From: Corynebacterium sp. HMSC074A01
GTDB taxonomy: Bacteria > Actinomycetota > Actinomycetes > Mycobacteriales > Mycobacteriaceae
Assembly (NCBI RefSeq): GCF_001831515.1
Contig: NZ_KV825598.1
Location: 173,806-237,805, forward strand
Direction: 5' to 3'
Length of the DNA stretch: 64,000 nucleotides
This document shows, one piece after another, positions 42,859 through 51,769 of the stretch. Made by a program: the position numbers and the translations under genes. Under the pieces are notes generated by a model that saw only the letters and a program-made list of their open reading frames with translations, was not told the origin of the DNA and searched no databases. Numbering within the stretch: position 1 is the first letter of the stretch; each line of letters begins with the position of its first letter.

Positions 42859-43548
42859 TTATTTTGCCAGCTGGGCATTTCGCTTCTCGACGCCACGCAC
42901 CCACGCAATCGTCGGATAGGTAACAGGCAACAAGATGACCTCCATTAGCGTCTTCCACACAAAGCCGACCAGGACATAGTTGATGAAGTCGCCCGGGGTG
43001 GCGATCCCGATCACGCTAGCGGCGATGGCGCAGAACAGCAGCGTGTCCAAGAATTCGCCGACCACGGTCGAGCCGATCAGCCGCGCCCACAGGTGCCCTG
43101 TGCCGAAGCGATCCTTCATCTTCTGCAGCACCCACGCATTCGACAGCTGCCCCACCACGTAACCGGCAAGCGAAGCCAGCACGATCTGCGGTACCAGGCC
43201 AAGTACGGCGGCGAAGGTGTCCTGCATATCGTAGAAACCGGCCGGAGGCAGCCAGATCGCAATGTAGAAGGAGACCACCGCCAGCACGGCGATGCCGAAG
43301 CCGGTGAAGATGGCGCGGCGGGCCGCCTTGAAGCCGTAGACTTCCGCGATCACGTCGCCGATGATGTAGGAGATGGGGAAGAGGAAGAACGCGCCGTCGG
43401 TAATCAAAGGCCCCAACTCCACGCCCTTCTGGGCCGTGATGTTGGAGATGAGAAAGACGGCGCAGAACACCGCGAGCAGCACCGAATACGGCGAGCGGGT
43501 GGCGGGCGGTGGGGTGGAAGGAAGTGTCACGAGTGAGTATTCAACCAC
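42859..43548 (-). CDS. yhhQ: Queuosine precursor transporter (YhhQ/VUT family)
   Basis: 229-residue membrane protein with six hydrophobic segments. Family features are the early LLAVFCAVFLISNITAQK, GAFFLFPISYIIGDVIAEVYG and GSTVVGEFLDTLLFCAIAA. Characterised members import queuine or preQ0/preQ1. GTG start chosen; an alternative GTG lies six codons downstream. It is divergent from the GluQ-RS gene with only 20 bp between them, and tgt is in the same window, which supports a queuine-salvage role. Confidence 0.87.
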   Translation of the reverse strand: MVEYSLVTLPSTPPPATRSPYSVLLAVFCAVFLISNITAQKGVELGPLITDGAFFLFPISYIIGDVIAEVYGFKAARRAIFTGFGIAVLAVVSFYIAIWLPPAGFYDMQDTFAAVLGLVPQIVLASLAGYVVGQLSNAWVLQKMKDRFGTGHLWARLIGSTVVGEFLDTLLFCAIAASVIGIATPGDFINYVLVGFVWKTLMEVILLPVTYPTIAWVRGVEKRNAQLAK

Positions 43549-43568
43549 AGGGGAAGTAGTCTCGGGGC

Positions 43569-44474
43569 ATGCCTGCTGGAAGATACGCGCCCTCGCCGAG
43601 CGGCGACCTGCACTTTGGCAACCTGCGCACCGCGGTGCTCGCGTGGCTGTTCGCCCGCCAGACCGATCGGGCGTGCTACCTGCGCGTCGAGGACATCGAC
43701 TCGGAGCGCTCCAGCATGGAATCCGCCGCGCGCCAGATCGCAGACCTGGAGGCGCTGGGCCTGGCTTTCGATCCGCCGGTGACCTACCAGTCCGACAACG
43801 ACGAGCGCTACCGCGCCGCGCTGGCCACGCTCGACGTCTACGAGTGCTACTGCACCCGCCGCGACATCCGCGAAGCCGCCAGCGCCCCGCACGCCCAGCC
43901 CGGCATGTACCCCGGGACCTGCCGCGATCTTTCCGAGGCGCAACGGGAGGCCAAACGCGCGGAACTTGCCGAGCAGGGGCGCATGCCCGCCCTGCGGCTG
44001 CGCGCCGAATCTGCGGAGTGGAGCGTGCGCGACTTCTACGCCGGTGAGGTGGTCGGGGCGATTGACGACGTCATCCTCCGACGCGGCGGCAACCTCAACC
44101 AAGCGCAGGCCGGCGACTGGGCGTACAACCTCGCCGTGGTTGTCGACGACGGCGAGCAAGGCATCGACCAAGTCGTTCGCGGCGACGACCTGATGTTCTC
44201 CGCCCCCGCGCAGGCGTACCTGGCGCACTTGCTGGGATATGCACAGCCCGAGTATGTGCACGTCCCGCTCGTGGTCAATGCGGAAGGCCGCAGGCTGGCC
44301 AAGCGCGACGGGGCCGTCACGCTGCGGGAGATGCTGCGCGAGCAGGAGATCGGGGAGGTCGTCGGCCAGCTTGCTGCCTCCATTGGTTGCCCTGGTGTGG
44401 AGACCGTGGACGCGCTGCTGGCAGACTTCGACCCAGGGGCGCTGCCGCGCGAACCCTGGGTCTGGTCTGGCTAG
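43569..44474 (+). CDS. gluQ: Glutamyl-Q tRNA(Asp) synthetase
   Basis: Truncated glutamyl-tRNA synthetase paralogue, 301 residues, that attaches glutamate to the queuosine base of tRNA-Asp. The catalytic domain opens [18 protein letters not shown] (HIGH equivalent HFGN) and closes with the KMSKS equivalent [10 protein letters not shown]. Zinc ligands are visible as C-Y-C and Y-P-G-T-C-R. The anticodon-binding domain of GltX is missing, as in all GluQ-RS proteins. It presupposes queuosine in tRNA, consistent with the neighbouring transporter and tgt. Convergent with ferritin, 10 bp apart. Confidence 0.9.
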   Translation: MPAGRYAPSPSGDLHFGNLRTAVLAWLFARQTDRACYLRVEDIDSERSSMESAARQIADLEALGLAFDPPVTYQSDNDERYRAALATLDVYECYCTRRDIREAASAPHAQPGMYPGTCRDLSEAQREAKRAELAEQGRMPALRLRAESAEWSVRDFYAGEVVGAIDDVILRRGGNLNQAQAGDWAYNLAVVVDDGEQGIDQVVRGDDLMFSAPAQAYLAHLLGYAQPEYVHVPLVVNAEGRRLAKRDGAVTLREMLREQEIGEVVGQLAASIGCPGVETVDALLADFDPGALPREPWVWSG

Positions 44475-44484
44475 TTGTGTCTGG

Positions 44485-44979
44485 CTAGTTGCTCGAGTCG
44501 CGAGCGCCGAGAGCGGAGTCGATGCGCAGGATGCCGGAGCCGTCCGTGCCGACGAGCTCGAGCTGGTCGATGATCTCGCTGACCGAGGACTCCTCGCTGA
44601 TCTGCTCATCGAGGAACCAGGTCAGCAGGCTGCGGGACTCCAGGTCGCCCACCTCGTCGGCGACGCGGGTGAGCTGGCGAATCGACTCAGAGACCTTCTT
44701 CTCGTGCTCCAGCGCCGCCTTGAACGCCTCGACTGGCGAGGAGATCCGCAGTGCCTCGATCTCGATGCTCTTCAGCTCGACGCGCTCGCCGCGGTCCAGG
44801 AGGTGCTGGGTGAACTTCATAGCGTGGTCGCACTCCTCCCGTGCCTGCTCAGCGAACCAGGCGCTCATGCCCGGGAATGACAGAGCGTCCATCTCGTTGG
44901 CCAGGTGGCGGTAGAGGTACGCGGCCAGGTACTCGTCGGTGACCTGGTTGTTCATGACGTCACGAAGTTTTGCGTCCAT
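44485..44979 (-). CDS. ftn: Ferritin (iron storage)
   Basis: 164-residue bacterial non-haem ferritin. Ferroxidase ligands are in place: E16, E49, H52, E93 and Q126 in FLDEQISEE. No heme-binding Met as in bacterioferritin. The upstream region has a DtxR-like site, and ftn is a known DtxR-activated gene in C. glutamicum, so iron-dependent induction is expected. Two copies of a short TGTCTGGCTAGTTG sequence lie at the 3' end shared with gluQ. Confidence 0.92.
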   Translation of the reverse strand: MDAKLRDVMNNQVTDEYLAAYLYRHLANEMDALSFPGMSAWFAEQAREECDHAMKFTQHLLDRGERVELKSIEIEALRISSPVEAFKAALEHEKKVSESIRQLTRVADEVGDLESRSLLTWFLDEQISEESSVSEIIDQLELVGTDGSGILRIDSALGARDSSN

Positions 44980-45024
44980 GGTGGTTGTGCCTTTCGTTCG
45001 ATGTAGTTGGGCGTTGGGACGTTG

Positions 45025-45043
45025 GGAACTAAGCCTACTCTAA
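45025..45043 (-). promoter_or_regulatory. Putative DtxR box upstream of ferritin
   Basis: On the minus strand TTAGAGTAGGCTTAGTTCC matches the 19-bp DtxR consensus (TWAGGTWAGSCTWACCTWA) at about 13 positions, best in the centre. It lies 46 to 64 bp upstream of the ftn ATG, consistent with the activation known for this gene in C. glutamicum. Confidence 0.45.
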
Positions 45044-45233
45044 GTCTAGTCCGCGAAGATTCGGAGTGCATGTGAGGTTGGCGTGAAAAATTTTACGTCT
45101 ACACCTTTAGTGACCTGGGGGAATGGCTGCGGTTCGTCATTTGCATGTTGGATTTCTCACGGCTTTGGGGTTAAGCGACAAAATGTGTGCTTTTGTGCCG
45201 GGGTTCCCGGTGGCTTGCCGTGCGGTTGGTCGG

Positions 45234-45258
45234 TCTAGATGGAGCTAGCTCCATTTGG
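45234..45258. repeat. Palindromic repeat, copy A
   Basis: Centre is the perfect 16-bp palindrome ATGGAGCTAGCTCCAT (45239-45254), flanked by TCTAG and TTGG. 24 of 25 bases are shared with copy B. Confidence 0.75.
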
Positions 45259-45302
45259 CTCTGGCGCGGTTGGAAAACGCCAGGTCGCGTGTCGGCGGTT
45301 CC

Positions 45303-45327
45303 TCTAAATGGAGCTAGCTCCATTTGG
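45303..45327. repeat. Palindromic repeat, copy B
   Basis: Same core as copy A, extended here to a perfect 20-bp palindrome (45306-45325). The copies are 69 bp apart centre to centre. May be paired operator sites or the ends of a small non-autonomous element. Confidence 0.75.
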
Positions 45328-45445
45328 GTCGCGGCGTGGGCAACGGCCAGCAACGGCCAGAACATGCATCTTGGTTCGCCAAAAGAGGCGCGGAAATTAC
45401 ACACATCTAAACCCCGATCCCGATAAACCCCCACAAAAACTAAGG

Positions 45446-45531
45446 GGACCCCACGCACCTGCCAGAGCTCGCTGACCCTTGCTGCGTTCCCGCCCTGGGG
45501 GAGTTCACAAGATAAGCACCGCGTGGGATCC
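45446..45531 (-). ncRNA. ffs: Signal recognition particle RNA (4.5S type)
   Basis: On the minus strand the conserved SRP apical region is clear: a CCCAGGGCGGGAACGCAGCAAGGGT segment in outline (about 45475-45500), closely matching the GNRA-loop/symmetric-loop consensus, followed by an AGCGAGCTC stretch. The 5' GGATCCCACGC and 3' GCGTGGGGTCC ends pair over 11 bp. Ends are set by this stem, so they may be off by a few bases. Confidence 0.85.
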
Positions 45532-45662
45532 TGCCCAACACTGTAGCGAACGGGCCGCGCAAGCTCCAAACCTCTCAGGCGCGCACGCCTATGTGCTGCG
45601 GTTTTGGTGCGGTAGGGTGCATGCGCTAAAGTATTGCACCGACGCTGTGAGCGTTACTCATT

Positions 45663-45751
45663 GGAGGATTCGACTAGCGGCCTATGTCACACGCCTGGAA
45701 CGCGTGCGGGTAGCAATACCCTCGTGGGTTCAAATCCCACATCCTCCGCCA
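45663..45751 (+). tRNA. tRNA-Ser (anticodon GGA), CCA encoded
   Basis: 89-nt type II tRNA with acceptor GGAGGAT/ATCCTCC, anticodon GGA in CTGGAAC, long variable arm and CCA. It completes a set of four serine isoacceptors in this window. Confidence 0.96.
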
Positions 45752-45755
45752 AATC

Positions 45756-45792
45756 ACCGGCACTCCGCAATCCTGCGGGGTGCCGGTTTTTG
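45756..45792 (+). terminator. Hairpin terminator after tRNA-Ser(GGA)
   Basis: CACCGGCACTCCGCA pairs with TGCGGGGTGCCGGT and is followed by TTTTT. Confidence 0.92.
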
Positions 45793-45859
45793 CGTCGTCC
45801 ACGGTATGATCGCGGTCAAAACGTTATCGCCGACCCATGATTGGATGCGTGAATCGCAC

Positions 45860-47140
45860 ATGGCACACACGCCGCTGACCGAGCTTACCCAGGAACAACT
45901 TGCTGAACTGGCAAAAGACGTCCGCGAGCAGTACGCCGAGCTGCAGGCGAAGGGGCTGAAGCTGGATCTGACGCGCGGTAAGCCGTCGTCCGAGCAGCTC
46001 GATTTTGCCAACGAGCTCCTCGACCTGCCGGGGAAGGACAACTACACGGACAGCGCTGGCACCGATGTGCGCAACTACGGCGGGGCAGTGGGGATTCCGG
46101 ACATCCGCAACCTGTGGGCGGAGGTGCTCGGCGTGGATCCGTCGCTGGTGATCGCGGGCGATGCGTCCTCGCTGAACATCATGTTTGACCTGGTGTCCTT
46201 CTCCTACATGTTCGGCAACAATGATTCGCCGCGCCCGTGGAAGGACGAGGAGAAGCTGAAGTGGATCTGCCCGGTGCCGGGCTACGACCGCCACTTCGCC
46301 ATCACCGAGCTCTTCGGCTTCGAGATGCTCACTGTGCCCATGGGCGAGCACGGTCCGGACATGGACGCAGTCGAGGAACTGGCGAAGGACCCGCAGGTCA
46401 AGGGTATGTGGACTGTGCCGGTTTTCAGTAACCCCACCGGCTCTGTCTACTCGCGCGAGACCATCGAGCGCCTCGCGAAGATGGAAACTGCTGCGCCGGA
46501 CTTCCGCATCGTGTGGGATAACGCCTACGCCGTCCACACGCTGACCGACGAGTTCCCGGAGAACCCGAACGTGCTGGAAATCGCCGCGGCGGCGGGCAAC
46601 CCGAACCGTTTCTGGTACATGAGCTCGACCTCCAAGATCACCCACGCGGGCTCGGGCGTCGCCTTCTTCGCCTCCTCGGCTGAGAACCTTAACTGGTACA
46701 AGAAATTCGCCGGTGTGCGCGGGATCGGCCCGAACAAGGTCAACCAGCTCGCCCACGCCCGCTACTTCCACGACGCGGAGGGCGTGCGCCTGGTGATGCG
46801 CAAGCACGCCGGCTCGCTCGCCCCGAAGTTTGAGGCGGTCAACAAGGCACTTGAGGAGCGTCTGGGTGGCTACGACATCGCGACTTGGACCAGGCCCGAG
46901 GGCGGCTACTTCGTCTCCCTCGATGTGCCGGAGGGTACCGCGACCCGCGTGTGGGAGCTGGCCAAGGAGGCGGGCATCAACCTCACGCAGGCCGGCTCGC
47001 CCTTCCCGCTGCACAAGGATCCGCAGGATCGCACCCTGCGCCTGGCTCCCTCGATGCCGCCGCTGGACGAGGTCGCTGAGGCCATGGACGGTGTCGCACT
47101 CTGCGTCCTGCTCGCCGCGATCGAGCAGCGTGAGGCCTAA
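45860..47140 (+). CDS. aspT: Aspartate aminotransferase (AspT, class I fold)
   Basis: Makes aspartate from oxaloacetate and glutamate, the entry to the aspartate family served by lysC and asd later in the window. 426 residues from MAHTPLTELTQEQ. PLP sites: GDASSLNIMFDLV region, substrate NPTGSVYS, PLP-binding Asp in FRIVWDNAYAVH and Schiff-base Lys in SSTSKITHAGSG. This is the actinobacterial subgroup found next to dnaX in C. glutamicum. A TATGAT -10 lies about 50 bp upstream. An in-frame ATG five codons earlier is possible. Its stop lies within the start of the next gene. Confidence 0.9.
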   Translation: MAHTPLTELTQEQLAELAKDVREQYAELQAKGLKLDLTRGKPSSEQLDFANELLDLPGKDNYTDSAGTDVRNYGGAVGIPDIRNLWAEVLGVDPSLVIAGDASSLNIMFDLVSFSYMFGNNDSPRPWKDEEKLKWICPVPGYDRHFAITELFGFEMLTVPMGEHGPDMDAVEELAKDPQVKGMWTVPVFSNPTGSVYSRETIERLAKMETAAPDFRIVWDNAYAVHTLTDEFPENPNVLEIAAAAGNPNRFWYMSSTSKITHAGSGVAFFASSAENLNWYKKFAGVRGIGPNKVNQLAHARYFHDAEGVRLVMRKHAGSLAPKFEAVNKALEERLGGYDIATWTRPEGGYFVSLDVPEGTATRVWELAKEAGINLTQAGSPFPLHKDPQDRTLRLAPSMPPLDEVAEAMDGVALCVLLAAIEQREA

Positions 47141-47672
47141 CCAGGCCGCCGAGTGGCTCGGCTCGTTCTTTCCCGCCGAGCCCTCGCTTATCGACGCCCC
47201 ACCAGCCCCCTTCCCAGCCCTCACCGCGCAAGGTATCGCCGCCACCTGTGGGTTCTCCGAGGTGGATACCGGCCTGGCTCTCGAGGGGGACACAGGCATG
47301 GATGTGCGGTGCGAGCTGGTGGTGCGTGGTGGCGTCGAGAAGCAACTGCTCGGCGCCACTTTGGGCGCGGCGGCGACGATGCTGCTTGAGCTCGGCGTGC
47401 CTGCACAGCCTGGGGTGGGGCTGGAGCACCTGCTCGACCGGGTGGAACTACCGGAGGGGGTGAGCGTGCGGCACGGGTTTCTGCGTGAGCCACGCCTGTT
47501 TGACCAGGGCACGCCGCTTGTGCGCGAGCCCGGACGGCTGACTTTGTTGCTGGAGCTGGCGCTGCTTACCGACGACGAGTTCGACATCGTCTCCGAACAA
47601 GGCGGGGACGTCCTCGAGCGGCGGATGCGCCGGCGAGGAGCCGCAATGGCCGACTGGCACCGCGATGCCTAG
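47130..47672 (+). CDS. Hypothetical protein, possibly suppressor-of-fused-like
   Basis: 180-residue soluble protein. The GTG start overlaps the end of aspT by 11 bp, so it is translationally coupled to it. The C-terminus (LLLELALLTDDEFDIVSEQG, then a basic helix) resembles the SUFU-type fold found in bacterial proteins of unknown role; the N-terminal part shows WLGSFFPAEP and a beta-rich middle. No catalytic motif. It sits 11 bp before dnaX, so aspT, this gene and dnaX may form one transcript. The family call is weak. Confidence 0.65.
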   Translation: MRPNQAAEWLGSFFPAEPSLIDAPPAPFPALTAQGIAATCGFSEVDTGLALEGDTGMDVRCELVVRGGVEKQLLGATLGAAATMLLELGVPAQPGVGLEHLLDRVELPEGVSVRHGFLREPRLFDQGTPLVREPGRLTLLLELALLTDDEFDIVSEQGGDVLERRMRRRGAAMADWHRDA

Positions 47673-47683
47673 ACTTAGACGGC

Positions 47684-49867
47684 GTGGCTCTATACCGGAA
47701 ATATCGTCCCGCGACCTTTGGTGAAGTGATCGGCCAAGAACAGGTCACCGTCCCGCTGTCCACCGCCCTGGACAACGGGCGCATCAACCACGCCTACCTG
47801 TTTTCCGGGCCGCGCGGCTGCGGCAAGACCTCGTCCGCGCGCATCCTTGCGCGCTCGCTGAACTGCGTGGAGGGGCCGACCTCGACCCCGTGCGGGGTGT
47901 GCGAGTCCTGCCGCTCGCTCGCGCCGGGCGGCTCCGGAAACTTGGATGTGATGGAGCTGGACGCGGCCTCACATGGCGGCGTCGACGATATGCGTGACCT
48001 GCGCGAGCGCGCCATGTTCGCACCCGCGGAGTCGCGCTACCGCGTCTTCATCATCGATGAGGCGCACATGATCTCCCAGTCCGGTAACAACGCGCTGCTG
48101 AAGATTGTGGAGGAGCCGCCGGAGCACCTCATCTTCATCTTCGCCACCACCGAGCCGGAAAAGATGCTCGGCACGATCCGCTCGCGCACCCACAACTACC
48201 CGTTCCGCCTGCTCACCCCGCAGGCGATGCGCGAGTTACTCGAGGGCGTGGTGGCCGAAGAAGGCGCGAAGGTGGAAGACACCGTCTACCCGCTGATCAT
48301 TCGCGCGGGCGGCGGCTCCCCGCGCGACACGCTGTCCGTGTTGGACCAGCTGCTCGCCGGCGCGGGCCCCGACGGGCTGACCTACGACTTGGCGCTGCCG
48401 CTTCTGGGCGTCACCGACCTCTCGCTTCTCGACGGCGCCATCGACGCCCTCGCCGCACGCGACGCCTCCGCGATCTTCCACACCATCGACAACGTCATCG
48501 AGTCCGGCCACGAGCCGCGCCGCTTCGCCCTCGACCTGCTCGACCGGCTCCGCGACCTGCTCGTGGTGCGTACCGTGCCCGACGCCTTTGGGCAAGGGCT
48601 TGTCGACGCCCCCGTGGACCGCGCCGACGTCCTCCGCGCCGAAGCCGAACAGTTCAGCCCCGCGCAGCTGTCCGCCCTGGCCACGGAGGTCAACGACCGC
48701 ATCGCGGACCTGCGCGGTGCGACCTCCCCGCGCCTGCTGCTCGAGGTGATGATGGCGCACCTGCTTACCCTGGGCGAGAGCGTCGCAGCGCAGTCGAGTG
48801 CTGGCGCTGCTGGAGCTGCGTCGGGTGGAACTTCTGGCGGGGGCGCTGCAGCAGCTGCTGCGGCGGCCGCTGCAGCAGCCGCGGCTTCGGGCCAGGTACG
48901 CAGCAAGTCGACCCCGCCGCCGCAGCCGGCACCGCCGGTACGGAAGCCGGAGCCAGCTCAACCTGCTCAGCCAGCTCAACCTGCTCAGCCAGCTCAACCT
49001 GCGCAACCTGCACAGCCTGAGCCCGAGCAGCCGAAGCCAGCTGAACCGCAGCCGGAGCCAGTGCAGCCTGAATCTGAACGCGCACAGCCCGAGCCCGCTG
49101 CAAGTCAAGAGAGCACAGAAGGTACAGACCTGGACGCGCTCTACGACCGTGTGGTGCGCGACTGGACCACCCTGCGGCAGTCGGTGGGCGAGCGCAACAA
49201 GGTCGCCGAGATCATGCTCACCGAGGCGAAACCCCTTGGGATGGACGGCGAGACGCTCGTGATCGGCCACAACACCGGCGCGCTTGCCGAGCGCATCAAC
49301 TCCGAGCGCAACAACGTCGACATCGTGGCGGTGTTTGAAGAAAAGCTAGGCCACCGGGTCGCGGTGCGCTGCGTAGTGGGCACCAGCCCGGAGGCGGCGA
49401 ACGTGCAGCCTCGGCAGCAACCGCGCGCGGAGCAGGTGTGGAACCCGAACAAGGGCGCGGGATCGAACGAGCCCACGCCCGAGGAGCCTGCGGGGGCCAA
49501 ACCTGAGGCACCTGCTCCACCTACAACGCCGCGGCCCAACCCCGGTGCGCAAGCCCGTGCCGAGGCCAACGATTGGAAGGCTGCGGCGCAGGCCGCAAGC
49601 CGAAAGGCTGCGGAGAAGGCGCAGCGCGAACGCGACGAGATTCCGCTGCCGCCCGAGCCGATGGACGACGAGCCCGACTACGACCCCTATGCCTCCGGGG
49701 CCGCACCCCTGCCGCAGGACCCGGCGGCTGCGCCGTACACGCGGGAGGAAGAGGAGCGCGATATGGCGGAGCAGGCCATCTCGGAGGAGGGCACGCTCGA
49801 CCACCGCGACGCCACCGAGGTCGCCATGGAACTGCTGAGTAAAGAGCTTGGCGCGAAGCCGCTGTAA
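47684..49867 (+). CDS. dnaX: DNA polymerase III subunits gamma/tau
   Basis: Clamp-loader ATPase, 727 residues, GTG start giving MALYRKYRPATFGEVIGQEQ. AAA+ motifs: Walker A GPRGCGKTS, four Cys zinc module (C-x8-C-x2-C-x2-C pattern around PCGVCESC), Walker B VFIIDEAHM, sensor 1 ATTEPEK. A low-complexity hinge follows: a poly-Ala run (about residues 386-402) and QPA repeats (about 426-445), then the tau-specific part (LDALYDRVVRDWTTLRQSV). No clear slippery sequence for a separate gamma form was seen. Confidence 0.95.
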   Translation: MALYRKYRPATFGEVIGQEQVTVPLSTALDNGRINHAYLFSGPRGCGKTSSARILARSLNCVEGPTSTPCGVCESCRSLAPGGSGNLDVMELDAASHGGVDDMRDLRERAMFAPAESRYRVFIIDEAHMISQSGNNALLKIVEEPPEHLIFIFATTEPEKMLGTIRSRTHNYPFRLLTPQAMRELLEGVVAEEGAKVEDTVYPLIIRAGGGSPRDTLSVLDQLLAGAGPDGLTYDLALPLLGVTDLSLLDGAIDALAARDASAIFHTIDNVIESGHEPRRFALDLLDRLRDLLVVRTVPDAFGQGLVDAPVDRADVLRAEAEQFSPAQLSALATEVNDRIADLRGATSPRLLLEVMMAHLLTLGESVAAQSSAGAAGAASGGTSGGGAAAAAAAAAAAAAASGQVRSKSTPPPQPAPPVRKPEPAQPAQPAQPAQPAQPAQPAQPEPEQPKPAEPQPEPVQPESERAQPEPAASQESTEGTDLDALYDRVVRDWTTLRQSVGERNKVAEIMLTEAKPLGMDGETLVIGHNTGALAERINSERNNVDIVAVFEEKLGHRVAVRCVVGTSPEAANVQPRQQPRAEQVWNPNKGAGSNEPTPEEPAGAKPEAPAPPTTPRPNPGAQARAEANDWKAAAQAASRKAAEKAQRERDEIPLPPEPMDDEPDYDPYASGAAPLPQDPAAAPYTREEEERDMAEQAISEEGTLDHRDATEVAMELLSKELGAKPL

Positions 49868-49975
49868 CGCGGCGTTCGCTGTCAGCAAGCAGGGGCTTAA
49901 TGGCGCGGAGATGCGGGTACACTAGTGCCTAAACATCGCCCGCGAGGAAAAACAAACGTAGAAAGGTTGCTCAAC

Positions 49976-50362
49976 ATGACTGAGCCGAACATGCCGACCG
50001 ATATGCAGGACCTCATCCGCCAGGCAGCGGAGGTCCAGGCACAGCTGCAGCAGGCACAGCAGGAGCTGCTGGCCGCTGAGGTCACCGGTACCGCCGGTGG
50101 CGAGCTGGTGAAGGTCACCATGACCGGTGGCGCGGAGATCACCAACCTGGAGATCAAGCCGGAGGCCGTGGACCCGGAGGACGTGGAGTCCCTGCAGGAC
50201 CTCATCCTCGCCGCGTACCGCGATGCGCACAACAAGGCTGGCCAGCTCGCGCAGGAGAAGATCGGCCCGCTGACCGGCGGCTCCGGCCTGGGCCAGCAGG
50301 GCGGCCCGACCGGCGGCCAGCCCGCAGGTGAGGGCGAGATCCCCTTCGGCGGCATTTTCTAA
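49976..50362 (+). CDS. ybaB: YbaB/EbfC-family nucleoid-associated protein
   Basis: 128-residue DNA-binding protein of the YbaB/EbfC family. The N-terminal helix (DMQDLIRQAAEVQAQLQQAQ) and strand core (GELVKVTMTGGAEITNLEIK) are typical; the Gly/Gln-rich tail is variable. GAAAGG precedes the ATG. The dnaX-ybaB-recR order is conserved across bacteria. Confidence 0.93.
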   Translation: MTEPNMPTDMQDLIRQAAEVQAQLQQAQQELLAAEVTGTAGGELVKVTMTGGAEITNLEIKPEAVDPEDVESLQDLILAAYRDAHNKAGQLAQEKIGPLTGGSGLGQQGGPTGGQPAGEGEIPFGGIF

Positions 50363-50439
50363 ACCCGCGTAAAGCTCGTATAAGCGCCTGGCCGTGGGCC
50401 GGGCGCTTTGGCGTGTAAAGAGTCAAGGAGGCACCCGCC

Positions 50440-51066
50440 ATGTTTGAAGGCCCGCTGCAGGACCTTATCGACGAGTTCTCGCGCCTACCCGGCGTCGGGC
50501 CCAAATCAGCCCAGCGCATTGCCTTCCACCTGCTCAAAACCGAGCCGGAGGATATCGACCGGCTGCGCGCAGCGCTGGCCGCGGTGCGCGACGGAGTGAC
50601 GTTCTGCCGGATCTGTAACAACGTCTCCCGCGAGGAGGTCTGCCGCATCTGCGCCGACTCCGGCCGCGATGCCACGACCGTGTGTGTGGTGGAGGACGCC
50701 AAGGATATCCAGGTCATCGAGCGCACCGGCGAGTACTCCGGGCACTATCACGTGCTCGGTGGGGCGCTTGACCCGCTGGCGAACGTCGGCCCGAAGGACC
50801 TGGCGATCGCGCCGCTCCTCAAGCGCATTGGCGGCGTTCTGCCGGACCTCGAGGGGGAGGAGTCCCCGCAGGTCAACGAAGTGATCCTGGCGACCGACCC
50901 AGACACCGAGGGCGAGGCGACTGCCTCCTACCTGGTGCGCCTGCTCAAGGACTTCCCGGAGCTGACGATCTCTCGCCTGGCCTCCGGCATGCCGCTGGGC
51001 GGGGACTTGGAGTTCGTCGACGAGCTCACGCTCTCGCGCGCACTCAGCGGCCGGTTGAAGCTCTAA
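50440..51066 (+). CDS. recR: Recombination protein RecR
   Basis: 208-residue partner of RecO in loading RecA at gaps. N-terminal helix-hairpin-helix ([19 protein letters not shown]), a complete zinc finger (C56, C59, C68, C71), Toprim domain ([26 protein letters not shown]) and C-terminal Walker-B-like part. AAGGAGG upstream of the ATG. Stop is 1 bp from the convergent gatD stop. Confidence 0.96.
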   Translation: MFEGPLQDLIDEFSRLPGVGPKSAQRIAFHLLKTEPEDIDRLRAALAAVRDGVTFCRICNNVSREEVCRICADSGRDATTVCVVEDAKDIQVIERTGEYSGHYHVLGGALDPLANVGPKDLAIAPLLKRIGGVLPDLEGEESPQVNEVILATDPDTEGEATASYLVRLLKDFPELTISRLASGMPLGGDLEFVDELTLSRALSGRLKL

Positions 51067-51067
51067 G

Positions 51068-51769
51068 CTACTTCAGCCGCTCGGCGCGCAGCCTGTCCAC
51101 CACGTCCAGCTCGAGCGGTGCGAGCTCGGCCGGGTCCACGTCGAGAGCGCGGGCGAGCAGCAGGTCCGCCAGCTCCGGGTTGCGGGCCAGCACGGGACCG
51201 TGCATGTAGGTGGCGATCACGCTGCCCTGGACCACGCCTTCTGCCGTGCCGTCCAGGTTGCCGATGCCGCGGGTGACACGCCCGAGGGGCTGGGCGTCGA
51301 GGCCGAGCACGGTGCCGCCCATGTGGTTTTCAAACCCGGTCAGGGCGGCGGTAAGCGGTCCTTGTGGGGTGGTTGTGACTTCGCCGATGGCGCGGGAGGA
51401 AAGGGGGGTGGTGGTGGCGTCGAGAAGCGAGATGCCCTTGACCTCGCGGCCGCCGGCGTTGAAGGAGTGGCCGAGCACCTGCAGGCCCGCGCAGATTGCC
51501 AGGATCGGGGTGCCTTTGTCGGCGGCGCGCTGCAGGCCGGGGGAGGACGAAAGGCGCTCAGCGGCGAGGATCTGGGCGGAGTCCTCGCCGCCGCCGAGAG
51601 TGTAGACGTCGCAGTCGTCGGTGATCTCGTCGGTGAGCAGGAATGGGCGGATTTCGGCGTCGATGTCGCGCATGCGGGCGCGCTGGCGCAGCACGAGCGC
51701 GTTGCCGTCGTCGCCGTAGGTGCCCAAAACGTCCGGCAGAATCAGGCCGATTGTCAGTTGCTTAGCCAC
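51068..51769 (-). CDS. gatD: Lipid II isoglutaminyl synthase, glutaminase subunit GatD
   Basis: Provides ammonia for amidation of D-Glu in lipid II. 233 residues, class I glutamine amidotransferase fold: nucleophile C93 in AICAGLQVLG and catalytic H190 in ATYMHGPVLAR, close to the positions known in S. aureus GatD. Overlaps the murT end by 8 bp, so the two subunits are translated together. Confidence 0.93.
   Translation of the reverse strand: MAKQLTIGLILPDVLGTYGDDGNALVLRQRARMRDIDAEIRPFLLTDEITDDCDVYTLGGGEDSAQILAAERLSSSPGLQRAADKGTPILAICAGLQVLGHSFNAGGREVKGISLLDATTTPLSSRAIGEVTTTPQGPLTAALTGFENHMGGTVLGLDAQPLGRVTRGIGNLDGTAEGVVQGSVIATYMHGPVLARNPELADLLLARALDVDPAELAPLELDVVDRLRAERLK

Larger units (their letters stand above)
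45044..45445. other. 402-bp non-coding region between ftn and SRP RNA
   Basis: No convincing gene. A minus-strand open frame here runs through the SRP RNA and the palindromes and is rejected. The region contains an AT-rich stretch (about 45060-45110) and the two palindromic repeats listed separately. Nothing else was recognised. Confidence 0.6.

Noticed and set aside
45171..45569. 132-codon minus-strand frame
   Set aside because: It covers the SRP RNA and both palindromic repeats; the repeated MELAP in its translation comes from the palindromes, not from a protein family.
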